Shown in pieces: positions 1-9,324 of a stretch of 64,000 nucleotides of DNA (positions are counted from its first letter, which is position 1; each line of letters opens with the position of its first letter). The translations under genes were made by a program, and so were the position numbers. Location of the stretch: contig NZ_JAOPFX010000001.1 in the NCBI RefSeq assembly GCF_025515205.1, forward strand, positions 372,001 through 436,000. The letters are read 5' to 3'. The notes under the pieces were generated by a model, which made no database searches, was not told the DNA's origin, and saw only the letters and a list, made by a program, of their open reading frames with translations. Source of the DNA: Microbacterium fluvii (lineage in GTDB: Bacteria; Actinomycetota; Actinomycetes; Actinomycetales; Microbacteriaceae).

Positions 1-702
<702 letters not shown>

Positions 703-714
703 CCGGAGTTGTTT

Positions 715-748
715 CGGAGGGCGGGATGCTGCAGCATCCCGCCCTCCG
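715..748 (+). terminator. perfect palindrome after sucD
   Basis: A 34-bp perfect inverted repeat (17-bp arms, with GGATGCTG and CAGCATCC at the centre) starts 13 bases after the sucD stop. There is no T-tract, so it may act as a U-less terminator or as an RNA 3'-end stabiliser. Its core matches the GGATGC motif found in other hairpins of this window. Confidence 0.7.
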
Positions 749-763
749 TCGCTTCCGGGCCGT

Positions 764-769
764 TATCGT
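764..769 (+). promoter_or_regulatory. -10 element TATCGT of a probable leaderless transcript
   Basis: TATCGT fits TANNNT and sits exactly 6 nt before the ATG at 776. Transcription would therefore begin at or next to the A of the start codon. No Shine-Dalgarno sequence is present. Confidence 0.55.
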
Positions 770-775
770 GGACAG

Positions 776-1216
776 ATGCCGCTGACCGGACAGTACAAGC
801 CCAGCACCGCCGAATGGGCCCGCACCCAGGCCGAGAGATACGAGGCCTCCGGGGGCACCGAGGCGAACCTGCTGCGCGGCGTGCCGATCATCGTGCTGAC
901 CACGGTCGGCGCCAAGACCGGCGGCCTGCGCAAGACGGCTCTCATGCGCGTCGAGCACGACGGCGACTACGCGATCGTCGCGTCGAAGGGCGGCACCCCA
1001 GACAACCCCGCGTGGTACCACAACGTCGTCGCGCACCCGCACGTCGAGTTGCAGGACGGCGCAGACAAGCGCGACTACACGGCCCGCGAGCTCGCCGGCT
1101 CCGAGCGCGACCAGTGGTGGGCGCGCGCCGTCGCGGTGTGGCCCGACTACGCGACCTACCAGACCAAGACCGACCGGCTCATCCCCGTGTTCGTGCTGGA
1201 GCCGCTCGAAGACTGA
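776..1216 (+). CDS. F420-dependent nitroreductase-like (DDN/DUF385 family) protein
   Basis: The 146-residue product is a small split-barrel protein of the deazaflavin (F420)-dependent nitroreductase family. The family segments are [20 protein letters not shown] and [17 protein letters not shown], which in relatives line the cofactor pocket. Members reduce nitro compounds or enones, or act as quinone reductases; the substrate here cannot be told. The reading frame is open far upstream, but the ATG at 776 gives the normal family length and has a TATCGT -10 element 6 nt upstream, so it is taken as a leaderless start. It stands alone between two palindromes. Confidence 0.9.
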   Translation: MPLTGQYKPSTAEWARTQAERYEASGGTEANLLRGVPIIVLTTVGAKTGGLRKTALMRVEHDGDYAIVASKGGTPDNPAWYHNVVAHPHVELQDGADKRDYTARELAGSERDQWWARAVAVWPDYATYQTKTDRLIPVFVLEPLED

Positions 1217-1220
1217 CGAT

Positions 1221-1246
1221 GCGGATGCTGCGGCCGCAGCATCCGC
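1221..1246 (+). terminator. 26-bp palindrome between convergent genes
   Basis: A perfect inverted repeat with 13-bp arms, GCGGATGCTGCGG and its complement, lies between the oppositely oriented F420-type gene and the purine permease. It could terminate both. No T-tract is seen. Confidence 0.65.
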
Positions 1247-1251
1247 TCAGC

Positions 1252-2652
1252 TCATGCCACGCCGAGCATCGCCTCGATGGGCCCGCGGGCGAAGAAGATC
1301 ACGAAGCCGGCGCCGACCACCCACAGCAGCGGGTGGATCTGCTTGGCCTTGCCCGAGAATGCGTGCAGCACGATCCAGCTGACGAAGCCCGCGCCGATGC
1401 CGTTGGCGATCGAGTAGGTCATCGGCATGACGGTGGCGGTGAGGAACACCGGCAGCAGCACGCGGAAGTCGGTGAAGTCGATCTTCTGGATCTGCGTGAG
1501 CATCATCGCGCCCACGAGCACGAGGGCTGCGGCGGCCACGGCGCCCGGCACGAGCGAGGTGAGCGGTGTGAAGAACATCGCCAGCAGGAACATCGCACCG
1601 GTCACGACCGAGGCGAGGCCCGTGCGGGCGCCCTCGCCGATGCCCGAACCCGACTCGACGAACACGGTCGCCGACGACGATGAGGTGCCGCCGCCGACGA
1701 TGGCGCCGACGCCCTCGACGACGAGCGCCGACTTGATGCGCGGGAAATCGCCCTTCTTGTCGGCGAGACCCGCTTCTTCTGCGAGGCCGGTCATGGTGCC
1801 CATCGCGTCGAAGAAGTTCGAGAAGAGCAGCGTGAAGACGAACATCACGAGCGCGACGACCGTCACCCGCTGCAGGTCGAACGAGAAGTCGACGGCGCCG
1901 ACGAGGCTGAGGTCGGGAAGGGCCACGATGCCGCCGGCGAAGCCGAAGTCGAGACCGAACGGCCAGATCGCGTTGAAGACCACCGCCAGGAGCGTTCCGC
2001 CGACCAGGGCGATGAGGATCGCGCCCTTGACCCGCAGCGCGATGAGCACGCCGCCGGCGAGCAGCGTGATGATGAACAGGAGGGTCGGGAGGGTCGCGAC
2101 CGAGCCGCCGACGCCGAGGTCGACCGGCGGCGAGGCGTTGCCGGTGGCGGTGACGAAGCCGGCGTTGACGAAGCCGATGAAGGCGATGAACAGGCCGATG
2201 CCGACCGTGATCGCGAGTTTGAGCTGCACCGGCACGGCGTCGAAGATCAGCTTTCGCAGACCGGTCGCGGCGAGCAGCACGATGATGACGCCGTTGATGA
2301 TCACGAGGGCCATGGCCTCGGGCCACGTGACCGAGCCGACCACCGAGAACGCCAGGAACGCATTGATGCCCAGGCCCGCCGCGAAGGCGAACGGCAGCCT
2401 CGTGATCACACCGAACAGCACGGTCATGACGCCGGCGGTCAGCGCGGTGGATGCGGCGACGGCAGAGCCCGACAGCACGGTGCCGGCGACGTCTTCGGTC
2501 GACAGGATCAGCGGGTTGAGGATGACGATGTAGGCCATCGTCACGAAGGTGACCAGGCCGCCTCGGATCTCGGTGCCGATGCTCGATCCGCGGGCGCTGA
2601 TCTCGAAGAAGCGATCGAGGGTGCCGGGGGATTCGGTCTTCGTGCTGGTCAT
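1252..2652 (-). CDS. AzgA-like NCS2 purine (adenine/guanine/hypoxanthine) permease
   Basis: The 466-residue integral membrane protein belongs to the AzgA branch of the NCS2 nucleobase:cation symporters. N-terminal GGLVTFVTMAYIVILNP and internal GLAEEAGLADKKGDFPR with GGGTSSSSATVFVES are family signatures; the last two form the substrate-binding half-helix region. Its hydrophobic profile fits about a dozen membrane segments. The start at 2652 is supported by GGAGGTG seven bases upstream and gives the usual family length, although the frame stays open further upstream. It diverges from the PerM-like gene and lies close to purN and purH, which fits purine salvage beside purine synthesis. Confidence 0.92.
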   Translation of the reverse strand: MTSTKTESPGTLDRFFEISARGSSIGTEIRGGLVTFVTMAYIVILNPLILSTEDVAGTVLSGSAVAASTALTAGVMTVLFGVITRLPFAFAAGLGINAFLAFSVVGSVTWPEAMALVIINGVIIVLLAATGLRKLIFDAVPVQLKLAITVGIGLFIAFIGFVNAGFVTATGNASPPVDLGVGGSVATLPTLLFIITLLAGGVLIALRVKGAILIALVGGTLLAVVFNAIWPFGLDFGFAGGIVALPDLSLVGAVDFSFDLQRVTVVALVMFVFTLLFSNFFDAMGTMTGLAEEAGLADKKGDFPRIKSALVVEGVGAIVGGGTSSSSATVFVESGSGIGEGARTGLASVVTGAMFLLAMFFTPLTSLVPGAVAAAALVLVGAMMLTQIQKIDFTDFRVLLPVFLTATVMPMTYSIANGIGAGFVSWIVLHAFSGKAKQIHPLLWVVGAGFVIFFARGPIEAMLGVA

Positions 2653-2698
2653 GTCGCACACCTCCGCGCACGAGGTTACTCGGTAGGGTCGATGGCGC

Positions 2699-4153
2699 AT
2701 GTACCGCCTGACCGTCGCAATTCTCGCCGCCTTCGACGCACTCGTCGCGGCGGCCGTCGGGCTCGTCGCGATCCTGGCTCCCCTGACCCTCATCTGGGTC
2801 GTGCAGTTCGGCGGCGATTGGGCCGCACTGTGGCCGAGCACCGCCGCGATCTGGCAGTTCGGCCACCTCGTGCCGCTCGCGATCACGCTGCCCGACGAGT
2901 ATCTGGCCGTCACCGGCATCTCGGCGGATGCGGCATCGTTCACCCTCTCGCTCGCTCCGCTCGCGTTCACGGCCTTCACCGCGATCTTCGCGGCCCGTTC
3001 CGGCCGGCGTGCGGCGCGCGCCGACGCCTGGGGCTCGGGGGTGCTCAGCGGCGCCGTGGTGTTCGCCGCGATCGCCTGGGCGGTGTGGTTCACGAGCGGC
3101 TCGGCCGTGGCTCAGGTGACGCCGTGGCACGCGATCGCGCTGCCGACGCTCGTGTTCGCGCTGCCCTCGTTGGCCGCCGCCGTCGCGCTGGAGTGGAAAG
3201 AGGGCGGCGGACTCATCGCCCGCATCGCCGATCGGTTCGAGGCGATCGAGGGCGGCTGGGGCACGCTGCCCTACGCCACGGCCCGCGGCATCGGCATCGT
3301 CGCGATGGGACTGGTCGGGTCGGGGGCCGTGGTGACGGCGCTGGCGATCGTGCTGCACGCCGACCAGGCCGTGGCGCTCTACGAGGCGAGCAACCTCGAC
3401 GCCGCAGGGGCGACCGTCATGACCCTCGCCCAGCTCGCCTACCTTCCCACCCTGGTCGTGTGGGGGCTGTCGTTCGTCGCCGGCCCGGGGTTCGCGCTCG
3501 GCGCGGGCACCGCGGTGTCTCCCGCGGCGACGCAGCTGGGCGTCGTGCCGCCGTTCCCGGTGCTGGGTGCCGTGCCGCAGTCGACCGGTTCGTGGATGCT
3601 GCTGCTCGCGCTCCTGCCGGTGGCCGCCGGCGTGCTCGGCGGGCTGCGCACGCGCCGACATTTCGCCGCTCACGGCGATCCGGGGCCGTGGCCGCTGCGC
3701 GCGGGCGCCGCGGCGCTCATCGCACTCGTCGCGGCGGGCTTCGCCGCGCTGCTGGCGGCGCTGGCGTCGGGGTCGCTCGGCCCCGGCGTGCTCGCCGTCG
3801 TCGGCCCTGAGCCCGGCCCCGTCGCCCTCGCCGTGGGCCTCGAGGTGGCGCTGGGCGCGGGCATCGTGCTGCTCGCACCGCGCTCGAACGCCGACCTCGA
3901 GCATCCCCTCGCCTCGGGCGAGGAGTTCTCGCGGAGCGAGGACGCCTTCGGGGCAGGGGGCCCTCTGCTCGCCGGATCTCCTCGCTTCGAGCGAGGAGCG
4001 GGGGCGGATGCCGACGCCTTCGCGACCCTCGATCTCACGGCCGAGTCGGTCGGTCTCGGCGAGGCCGAGCCCGCGGCCGCGCCCCCGACGGACGAGGGCC
4101 CCGACGGCGAGGAGACGCTGGATCTCGGGCCCCGCGGGCCGCGGCTAGACTGA
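2699..4153 (+). CDS. PerM-like (DUF6350) polytopic membrane protein
   Basis: The 484-residue protein is highly hydrophobic over about the first 390 residues, with many predicted membrane segments starting at [20 protein letters not shown]. It has an acidic, low-complexity cytoplasmic-type tail rich in Glu, Pro and Asp (about residues 395-484). This architecture, and its position directly upstream of purN, match the actinobacterial DUF6350 family, whose mycobacterial member PerM is linked to cell division under stress. The stop overlaps the -10 element of purN. The role here is inferred only from family resemblance. A TAGGGT hexamer at 2684-2689 may be the promoter. Confidence 0.75.
   Translation: MYRLTVAILAAFDALVAAAVGLVAILAPLTLIWVVQFGGDWAALWPSTAAIWQFGHLVPLAITLPDEYLAVTGISADAASFTLSLAPLAFTAFTAIFAARSGRRAARADAWGSGVLSGAVVFAAIAWAVWFTSGSAVAQVTPWHAIALPTLVFALPSLAAAVALEWKEGGGLIARIADRFEAIEGGWGTLPYATARGIGIVAMGLVGSGAVVTALAIVLHADQAVALYEASNLDAAGATVMTLAQLAYLPTLVVWGLSFVAGPGFALGAGTAVSPAATQLGVVPPFPVLGAVPQSTGSWMLLLALLPVAAGVLGGLRTRRHFAAHGDPGPWPLRAGAAALIALVAAGFAALLAALASGSLGPGVLAVVGPEPGPVALAVGLEVALGAGIVLLAPRSNADLEHPLASGEEFSRSEDAFGAGGPLLAGSPRFERGAGADADAFATLDLTAESVGLGEAEPAAAPPTDEGPDGEETLDLGPRGPRLD
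4146..4151 (+). promoter_or_regulatory. -10 element TAGACT of leaderless purN
   Basis: TAGACT overlaps the stop codon of the preceding gene and lies exactly 6 nt before the GTG start of purN, the spacing expected when the start codon is the transcription start. purN has no visible Shine-Dalgarno sequence. Confidence 0.6.
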
Positions 4154-4157
4154 TCCG

Positions 4158-4757
4158 GTGCTCACGGTCGCCGTCCTCATCTCGGGCACGGGGTCGAATC
4201 TGCGCGCGCTGCTCGATGCGGCAGCAGCCGCCGACTTCCCCGCGCGCGTGGTCGTCGTCGGCGCCGACCGCGATGCCGATGGGCTCGCCCACGCCGAGGA
4301 GTTCGGCATCCCCTCGTTCACGGTGCCGTTCACGCACTACGCGACCCGCGAGGAGTGGGGCCGCGAGCTCGGTGCGCAGCTGGAGGTCTGGCAGCCCGAC
4401 CTCGTCGTGCTGAGCGGACTCATGCGCCTGCTGCCGACGGAGCTCGTCGAGCGCTGGGCGCCGCAGCTGATCAACACGCACCCCGCCTACCTCCCCGAGT
4501 TCCCTGGAGCCCACGGCGTGCGCGACGCGCTCGCCGCCGGCGTCACCGAGACCGGCGCGAGCGTCATCGTCGTCGACGGCGGCGTCGACACCGGGCCGAT
4601 CCTCGCCCAGGAGCGCGTGCCCGTGCTCCCCGGCGACACCGAGCACACCCTCCACGAGCGCATCAAGCCCGTCGAGCGGCGCCTGCTGATCGAGACCGTG
4701 CGGCAGATCGCCGCGGGCGAGCTCGACCTTGCGGCGACAGCATCCGCCCCGTCTTGA
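4158..4757 (+). CDS. purN: phosphoribosylglycinamide formyltransferase 1
   Basis: This cytosolic enzyme transfers a formyl group from 10-formyl-tetrahydrofolate to GAR in de novo purine synthesis. The 199-residue length is typical. The phosphate loop [12 protein letters not shown] is at residues 8-19, and the catalytic triad is intact as Asn106, His108 ([15 protein letters not shown]) and Asp144 (VDTGPIL), with the same numbering as the E. coli enzyme. The GTG start is supported by the leaderless promoter 6 nt upstream. purH follows after 24 bases on the same strand, so the two probably form a unit. Confidence 0.97.
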   Translation: MLTVAVLISGTGSNLRALLDAAAAADFPARVVVVGADRDADGLAHAEEFGIPSFTVPFTHYATREEWGRELGAQLEVWQPDLVVLSGLMRLLPTELVERWAPQLINTHPAYLPEFPGAHGVRDALAAGVTETGASVIVVDGGVDTGPILAQERVPVLPGDTEHTLHERIKPVERRLLIETVRQIAAGELDLAATASAPS

Positions 4758-4781
4758 ACACCCACCCACAGGAGAACCTCC

Positions 4782-6389
4782 ATGGCCGGACCGAGCCACG
4801 ACCCGTCCCTCTACCGTGAACGCGATGTCGTGCCGATCCGGCGTGCGCTGGTGTCGGTGAGCGACAAGACGAACCTGCTCGAACTCGCCGAGGCGCTCGC
4901 CGGCGCCGGGGTCGAGATCGTCTCGACCGGCTCGACCGCCGCGACCATCCGCGACGCGGGCTTCGCCGTCACCGACGTGGCCGCCGTGACCGGGTTCCCC
5001 GAATCGCTCGACGGGCGCGTGAAGACCCTGCACCCCGGCGTGCACGCTGGGCTGCTGGCCGACCGGCGCCTCGAAGACCACGAGCGGCAGCTCGAGCAGC
5101 TGGGCATCAAGCCGTTCGAGCTCGTCGTCGTCAACCTCTACCCATTCGTCGAGACCGTCGCCTCCGGCGCGGCCGGCGACGACGTGGTCGAGCAGATCGA
5201 CATCGGGGGGCCCGCCATGGTGCGCGCGTCGGCGAAGAACTTCGCCAACGTCGCGATCGTCGTCTCGCCCGAGTCGTACCCGGCCGTCATCGCCTCGATC
5301 GACGCCGGCGGCACGTCTCTCTCGCAGCGTCGCGACCTGGCGGCCCGCGCCTTCGCGCACACGGCGGCCTACGACCGCGCCGTCGCGGAGTGGTTCAGCG
5401 AAGAGACCCTCGCCTCCGAAGAGACCCTGCCGCAGCACCTCACGATCAAGGCCGAGCGCCTCGAGACCCTGCGCTACGGCGAGAACTCGCACCAGCGCGC
5501 CGCGATCTACACGCGCATCGGCGGCCACGGCATCGCCCAGGCGACACAGCTGCAGGGCAAGGAGATGTCGTACAACAACTACGTCGACGCCGACGCGGCC
5601 CTGCGCGCGGCCTACGACCTGGTCAAGCCCGCCGTCGCGATCATCAAGCACGCGAACCCCTGCGGCATCGCCGTCGCCGCCCCGCAGGCGCTCGACCCGA
5701 TCGCCTCGGCGCACCTGCGCGCCCACGAGTGCGACCCGGTGTCGGCCTTCGGCGGGGTGATCGCCGCCAACCGCACCGTGACCCTCAAGATGGCCGAGAA
5801 CCTGCGCGACATCTTCACCGAGGTGATCGTGGCGCCCGACTTCGAGCCCGAGGCGCTGCAGCTGTTCCGCCTCAAGAAGAATCTGCGCGTGCTCAAGCTC
5901 CCCGCCGACTGGCAGCAGGAGCGCATGGACGTGCGCCTGGTGTCGGGCGGTCTGCTGCTGCAGGATGCCGACCGGTTCCCGGCCGAGATCGAGTCGCTCG
6001 TCGACTCGTGGCAGCTCGTCACGGGCGAGCGCCCCGCCGACGACCAGCTGGCGAACCTCTCGTTCGCGTGGAAGACGTGCCGCGCCGTCAAGTCCAACGC
6101 GATCGTGCTCGCGAAGGCCTCGGCGACCGTCGGCATCGGCATGGGCCAGGTCAACCGCGTCGACTCGTGCCGCCTGGCGGTGGAGCGTGCGGGTGAGCGG
6201 GCCGCGGGGTCGGTCGCAGCATCCGACGCGTTCTTCCCCTTCGCCGACGGGCCGCAGGTGCTCATCGACGCCGGCATCACGACGATCATCCAGCCGGGCG
6301 GATCGGTGCGCGACCAGGAGGTCATCGACGCCGCGCAGGCCGCCGGCGTGACGATGTACTTCACGGGCGAGCGCCACTTCTTCCACTGA
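4782..6389 (+). CDS. purH: bifunctional AICAR transformylase / IMP cyclohydrolase
   Basis: The protein carries out the last two steps of purine synthesis. The 535-residue length is normal. The N-terminal MGS-like IMP cyclohydrolase domain begins at [20 protein letters not shown]. The C-terminal transformylase domain carries the catalytic Lys289-His290 pair in [12 protein letters not shown], and the family end [10 protein letters not shown] is complete. The ATG at 4782 is preceded by AGGAG. It works with purN immediately upstream, and both use 10-formyl-THF supplied by the one-carbon genes glyA and folD found later in the window. An E-family palindromic element follows. Confidence 0.98.
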   Translation: MAGPSHDPSLYRERDVVPIRRALVSVSDKTNLLELAEALAGAGVEIVSTGSTAATIRDAGFAVTDVAAVTGFPESLDGRVKTLHPGVHAGLLADRRLEDHERQLEQLGIKPFELVVVNLYPFVETVASGAAGDDVVEQIDIGGPAMVRASAKNFANVAIVVSPESYPAVIASIDAGGTSLSQRRDLAARAFAHTAAYDRAVAEWFSEETLASEETLPQHLTIKAERLETLRYGENSHQRAAIYTRIGGHGIAQATQLQGKEMSYNNYVDADAALRAAYDLVKPAVAIIKHANPCGIAVAAPQALDPIASAHLRAHECDPVSAFGGVIAANRTVTLKMAENLRDIFTEVIVAPDFEPEALQLFRLKKNLRVLKLPADWQQERMDVRLVSGGLLLQDADRFPAEIESLVDSWQLVTGERPADDQLANLSFAWKTCRAVKSNAIVLAKASATVGIGMGQVNRVDSCRLAVERAGERAAGSVAASDAFFPFADGPQVLIDAGITTIIQPGGSVRDQEVIDAAQAAGVTMYFTGERHFFH

Positions 6390-6413
6390 GCTCGTCGGGT
6401 CGGCCGACTGCCG

Positions 6414-6484
6414 AGATCAGGTGATCTCGGCAGCGCAGGTCGTTCGGGCGCGGATCGTCCTGTGCTGGCCGAATCACCTGATCT
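6414..6484. repeat. E-family palindromic intergenic element, copy 1
   Basis: The outer inverted repeat is AGATCAGGTGAT at 6414-6425 and ATCACCTGATCT at 6473-6484, with CAGGTCGTTCGG inside. The left arm lies within its own palindrome, CCGAGATCA-GG-TGATCTCGG (6411-6430). From CAGGTGAT to ATCACCTG the unit is 63 bp, the same length as the second copy at 26080-26142. It fills most of the 170-base gap between purH and the Ada-AlkA gene. Confidence 0.8.
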
Positions 6485-6559
6485 GGTCGAAGCGGATGCT
6501 GCCACCGCCGTGTCCGATTTCCGCGAGCCGAGGGGGTCGGGGCGTGTCAGGCTAGGGAC

Positions 6560-8161
6560 ATGCCCACCGCAGCCATGACCTTCGACGAGCGCTACCGCGC
6601 GATCGACGCGCGCGACGCGCGCTTCGACGGGCAGTTCGTCACGGCGGTGCGCTCCACCGGCATCTACTGCCGCCCGTCGTGTCCCGCACGCACACCGAAG
6701 CCCGCGAACGTCACGTTCTACCCGACCTCGGCGGCAGCGCACGAGGCCGGCTACCGCGCGTGCAAGCGGTGCCTGCCCGAAGCCGCTCCCGGCTCGCCGG
6801 AGTGGAACCTCCGCGGCGACGCCGCCGCCCGCGCCATGCGGCTCATCGCCGACGGCGTCGTCGAGCGCGAGGGCGTGCCCGGCCTCGCGGCGCGCCTGGG
6901 ATATTCGAGCCGTCACCTCACGCGGATGCTGTCGGCCGAGCTCGGCGCGGGGCCGCTGGCCCTGGCCCGCGCCCACCGCGCGCACACGGCGCGGATGCTG
7001 CTGGTCGGCACCGACCTGCCCGCCGCCGATGTCGCCTTCTCGGCGGGGTTCGCCAGCATCCGCCAGTTCAACGACACGGTGCGCGAGGTGTTCGGGCTCA
7101 CGCCGCTCGAACTGCGGGCGCGGCGGCCGGCGGGCGGCGTGCGGTCGCGCGGCGAGGGTGACCCCTCGACAGGGCAGGGGACCGGGGGAGGCTCGGCGAC
7201 CGGGGGAGCGTCAGCGGCGGGAGGCTCGCTCGGCGAGATCGTGCTCGCGCTGCCCTACCGGCCGCCGTTCGACGCCGCGGGGCTGTTCGCCTGGATGTCG
7301 GCTCGCGCGCTCCCGGGCGTCGAGCACGCCGACGAGACCTCGTTCGTCCGCACGCTGCGGCTGCCGGCCGGTCCCGCGTGGTTCGAGCTGCGCGCCGACG
7401 GCGACCGGATGCGGCTGCGTGCGCGCCTGACGGCCCTCCGCGACCTGCCGGTGCTCGTCGCCCGTGCGCGGCGGCTGTTCGACCTCGACGCCGACCCCGT
7501 GGCCGTCGATGCGGCGCTGTCGCAGCATCCGGAGCTCGCACCGCTGGTCGCGCAGACCCCTGGCATGCGTGTGCCGGGAGCCGCCGACCCGCACGAGATG
7601 CTCATCCGCGCGATGGTCGGCCAGCAGATCACCGTCGTCGCGGCCCGCACGGCGCTCACCGGCCTCGCCGACGCGCTCGGCGAGCGGGTCGAGGGCGACG
7701 GCTGCGAGAGCGTGCTGTTCCCCACGATGGCGGCGATCGCCGAACGCGGCCACGAGGTGCTGCGGGGGCCCGCCGCACGCATCCGTGCGATCACGGGAGC
7801 GGCGGCCGCCCTCGCCGACGGCTCGCTCGTGCTCACCTCCGGCGACGACGGCGCGGCCCAGCGCGCGGCGCTGCTCGCGATGCCCGGCATCGGCCCGTGG
7901 ACCGCCGATTACGTGCGGATGCGGGTGCTCGGCGACCCCGACATCACCCTGCCGGGCGACGTCGCGGTGCGCGCCGGGGCGGCCGCCGTCGGCATCCCGT
8001 CCGATCCGCGCGGCTACGAGGCGTGGGCGTCGCGCACCGCGCCGTGGCGCTCGTACGCGACGGCGCATCTGTGGCGCGCCGCGCCGGTGCGGCCTGCCCA
8101 CGCGGCTCGCGCGAACCGCATCGACCTCCCCGACCCGATCGTGCACAAGGAGCCCTCATGA
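6560..8161 (+). CDS. Ada-type methyl-phosphotriester sensor fused to AlkA-type 3-methyladenine glycosylase
   Basis: This 533-residue fusion belongs to the adaptive response to DNA alkylation. The N-terminal Ada zinc domain has Cys37, Cys41, Cys68 and Cys71 (CRPSC...CKRC). An AraC-type helix-turn-helix region follows at about residues 80-185, then a Gly/Ser-rich linker. An AlkA N-terminal domain and an HhH-GPD glycosylase domain complete it; the latter has [11 protein letters not shown] and the catalytic-type Asp in LPGDVAVR. It probably senses methyl phosphotriesters, activates transcription and removes 3-methyladenine. The stop overlaps the ogt start (ATGA). The ATG at 6560 has a weak -10-like CAGGCT 6 nt upstream; the ATG at 6575 is an alternative. 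Confidence 0.93.
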   Translation: MPTAAMTFDERYRAIDARDARFDGQFVTAVRSTGIYCRPSCPARTPKPANVTFYPTSAAAHEAGYRACKRCLPEAAPGSPEWNLRGDAAARAMRLIADGVVEREGVPGLAARLGYSSRHLTRMLSAELGAGPLALARAHRAHTARMLLVGTDLPAADVAFSAGFASIRQFNDTVREVFGLTPLELRARRPAGGVRSRGEGDPSTGQGTGGGSATGGASAAGGSLGEIVLALPYRPPFDAAGLFAWMSARALPGVEHADETSFVRTLRLPAGPAWFELRADGDRMRLRARLTALRDLPVLVARARRLFDLDADPVAVDAALSQHPELAPLVAQTPGMRVPGAADPHEMLIRAMVGQQITVVAARTALTGLADALGERVEGDGCESVLFPTMAAIAERGHEVLRGPAARIRAITGAAAALADGSLVLTSGDDGAAQRAALLAMPGIGPWTADYVRMRVLGDPDITLPGDVAVRAGAAAVGIPSDPRGYEAWASRTAPWRSYATAHLWRAAPVRPAHAARANRIDLPDPIVHKEPS

Positions 8162-8661
8162 CCGCCCTCATCCAGACCGTCGCGACCCCCGACGGCGCCT
8201 TCACACTGCTGGTCGACGACCGGCAGCGGGTGCTCGCCAGCGGCTGGACGGCCGACCCCGCCGCGATCCTCGCGCGGGTCAAGGCCGCCCCCGCCGACAT
8301 CGCAGACGGCGAGACGGATGCCGCAGCCGCCGTCGCCGCCTACTACGCGGGCGACCTCGCCGCCCTCGACGCCGTCGAGGTCTCGCAGCCCGGCACCGCC
8401 CTCCAGCAGGCGGGGTGGGCGGCGCTGCGGCGCATCGCGCCGGGGCGCCCGCTGAGCTACAGCGAGTTCGCTGCGGCCCTCGGCCAGCCGCGGGCCGTGC
8501 GGGCAGCGGCATCCATCTGCGCCCGCAACGCGCCCGCCCTGTTCGTGCCGTGCCACCGCGTACTGCGCGGCGATGGGAGTCTCGGCGGCTTCGCATGGGG
8601 CGTCGAGGTCAAGCGCAGCCTGCTCGAGCGCGAAGCCGAGGCGGCCGCCGCGGCGGCCTGA
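8158..8661 (+). CDS. ogt: methylated-DNA--protein-cysteine methyltransferase
   Basis: The 167-residue suicide enzyme removes O6-methyl groups from guanine onto its own cysteine. The active-site PCHRV is present with Cys132, followed by [13 protein letters not shown], and the helix-turn-helix region contains [19 protein letters not shown]. The start ATG overlaps the upstream stop by four bases, so it is translationally coupled to the Ada-AlkA gene. Together the two genes supply sensing, base excision and direct reversal of alkylation damage. The C-terminus is a short alanine run. Confidence 0.96.
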   Translation: MTALIQTVATPDGAFTLLVDDRQRVLASGWTADPAAILARVKAAPADIADGETDAAAAVAAYYAGDLAALDAVEVSQPGTALQQAGWAALRRIAPGRPLSYSEFAAALGQPRAVRAAASICARNAPALFVPCHRVLRGDGSLGGFAWGVEVKRSLLEREAEAAAAAA

Positions 8662-8766
8662 GCCGCTTCGCCGCCACCCACAGCATCCTCGGAAAGACGA
8701 TCACCGGATCGCTCGACGCCGCCGTCTCCTGCCCCCAGTGCGGCGACGTCGTCTTGCTCGGTCTTC

Positions 8767-8822
8767 CATGTGGCACACATAGCGGGTTCAGCACGCCCCG
8801 AGCCCTTCATGTGTGCCACATG
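8767..8822. repeat. A-family 56-bp palindromic element
   Basis: CATGTGGCACAC (8767-8778) and its exact complement GTGTGCCACATG (8811-8822) bound a 56-bp unit. A second unit of the same arms and the same 56-bp length is at 48041-48096. The interior differs between the copies. Confidence 0.85.
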
Positions 8823-8912
8823 GTTGCCGAGAGAGGCGGATGCTGTCGCCACCAGGTGTGCCACATGGGCACTTCGAGGGTGGTCGAGCCCTTCATGTGT
8901 GCCACATGGTTG
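8800..8912. repeat. further A-family arms and a 27-bp direct repeat
   Basis: The 12-mer GTGTGCCACATG recurs at 8811, 8856 and 8897. A 27-bp segment around it (GAGCCCTTCATG to CATGGTTG) is repeated exactly at 8800-8826 and 8886-8912, indicating a recent local duplication of an arm. Confidence 0.8.
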
Positions 8913-8925
8913 GGAAGAGGGGGAG

Positions 8926-9003
8926 GGCGCAGGGCGAGGGCGAAGGGCGAGGGCGCAGGGCGAGGGCGCAGGGCGAGGGCGCAGGGCGAGGGCGAAGGGC
9001 GAG
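8926..9003. repeat. 13-bp minisatellite, six tandem units
   Basis: Six tandem copies of GGCG(C/A)AGGGCGAG lie end to end (units start at 8926, 8939, 8952, 8965, 8978 and 8991). Two units carry A instead of C at the variable position. Because 13 is not a multiple of 3 and the unit has no stop codon, it produces long spurious open frames on both strands. Confidence 0.9.
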
Positions 9004-9018
9004 GGCATGGCGGCGAGG

Positions 9019-9048
9019 TTGCACCCAGGCAACTCACAGGCTTAAGCT
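9019..9048 (+). promoter_or_regulatory. possible promoter before the leader ORF
   Basis: TTGCAC (9019-9024) and TAAGCT (9043-9048) are 18 bases apart, about 60 bases upstream of the leader peptide start. Both match sigma-70-type boxes only partly. Confidence 0.35.
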
Positions 9049-9109
9049 GGAGGGCTGTCGCGTCGCTCCGGCGACCGACGGTCCCGTCAACCGATTCCAG
9101 GAGGAAGCA

Positions 9110-9184
9110 ATGTATCCGGTCATCGTCTCAACGAAGCCCGCCGCCATCCTCCCCGTCGGGGGACGTCGGACCCACGAGGGATAG
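9110..9184 (+). CDS. 24-residue probable leader peptide upstream of the ABC exporter
   Basis: A small ORF encodes MYPVIVSTKPAAILPVGG plus RRTHEG. It has the strongest Shine-Dalgarno sequence in the neighbourhood (AGGAGGAAGC ending at the ATG), and its stop is 140 bases before the exporter start. A G/C-rich hairpin lies between them. Short, well-translated ORFs upstream of multidrug exporters and ribosome-protection genes often control them by ribosome stalling; the B. subtilis bmrB leader before the heterodimeric exporter bmrCD is the closest precedent I know. That this ORF is regulatory is inference; it could also be a chance small ORF. Confidence 0.55.
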   Translation: MYPVIVSTKPAAILPVGGRRTHEG

Positions 9185-9240
9185 TCGACATATCGACTCC
9201 TGACGCGGCATAGTCCCGCCTCCTCTCGCGTTCTCTCCGA

Positions 9241-9276
9241 CAGGGCTGCACGTTCCTGCGGCTGCGCCGCGCCCTG
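9241..9276 (+). promoter_or_regulatory. hairpin between leader ORF and ABC exporter
   Basis: CAGGGC (9241-9246) pairs with GCCCTG (9271-9276), and an inner stem GCGGC-TGC-GCCGC (9258-9270) abuts it. It lies 57 bases after the leader stop and 49 before the exporter start, a suitable place for an attenuator. No T-run follows. Confidence 0.4.
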
Positions 9277-9324
9277 CCCTCCGTCGCCATCGCGACTTCG
9301 CACCACCACTCCCACAAGGCGCTC

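Noticed and set aside
1247..3904. Very long open frames antisense or in other frames to real genes (for example opposite the permease, purH, the exporter and GAPDH genes)
   Set aside because: They are rich in Arg, Gly, Pro and His, have no domains or ribosome sites, and lie over well-conserved genes. They are expected in DNA with about 71% G+C.
7464..9203. Long frames crossing the 13-bp minisatellite (repeating RRARAQGEG-type peptides)
   Set aside because: The unit length is not a multiple of three and contains no stop codon, so all frames stay open. There is no start context or homology.
8662..9324. Insertion sequence or prophage remnant in the repeat-rich gap
   Set aside because: No transposase, integrase or target duplication is visible, only short repeats and a small leader ORF.
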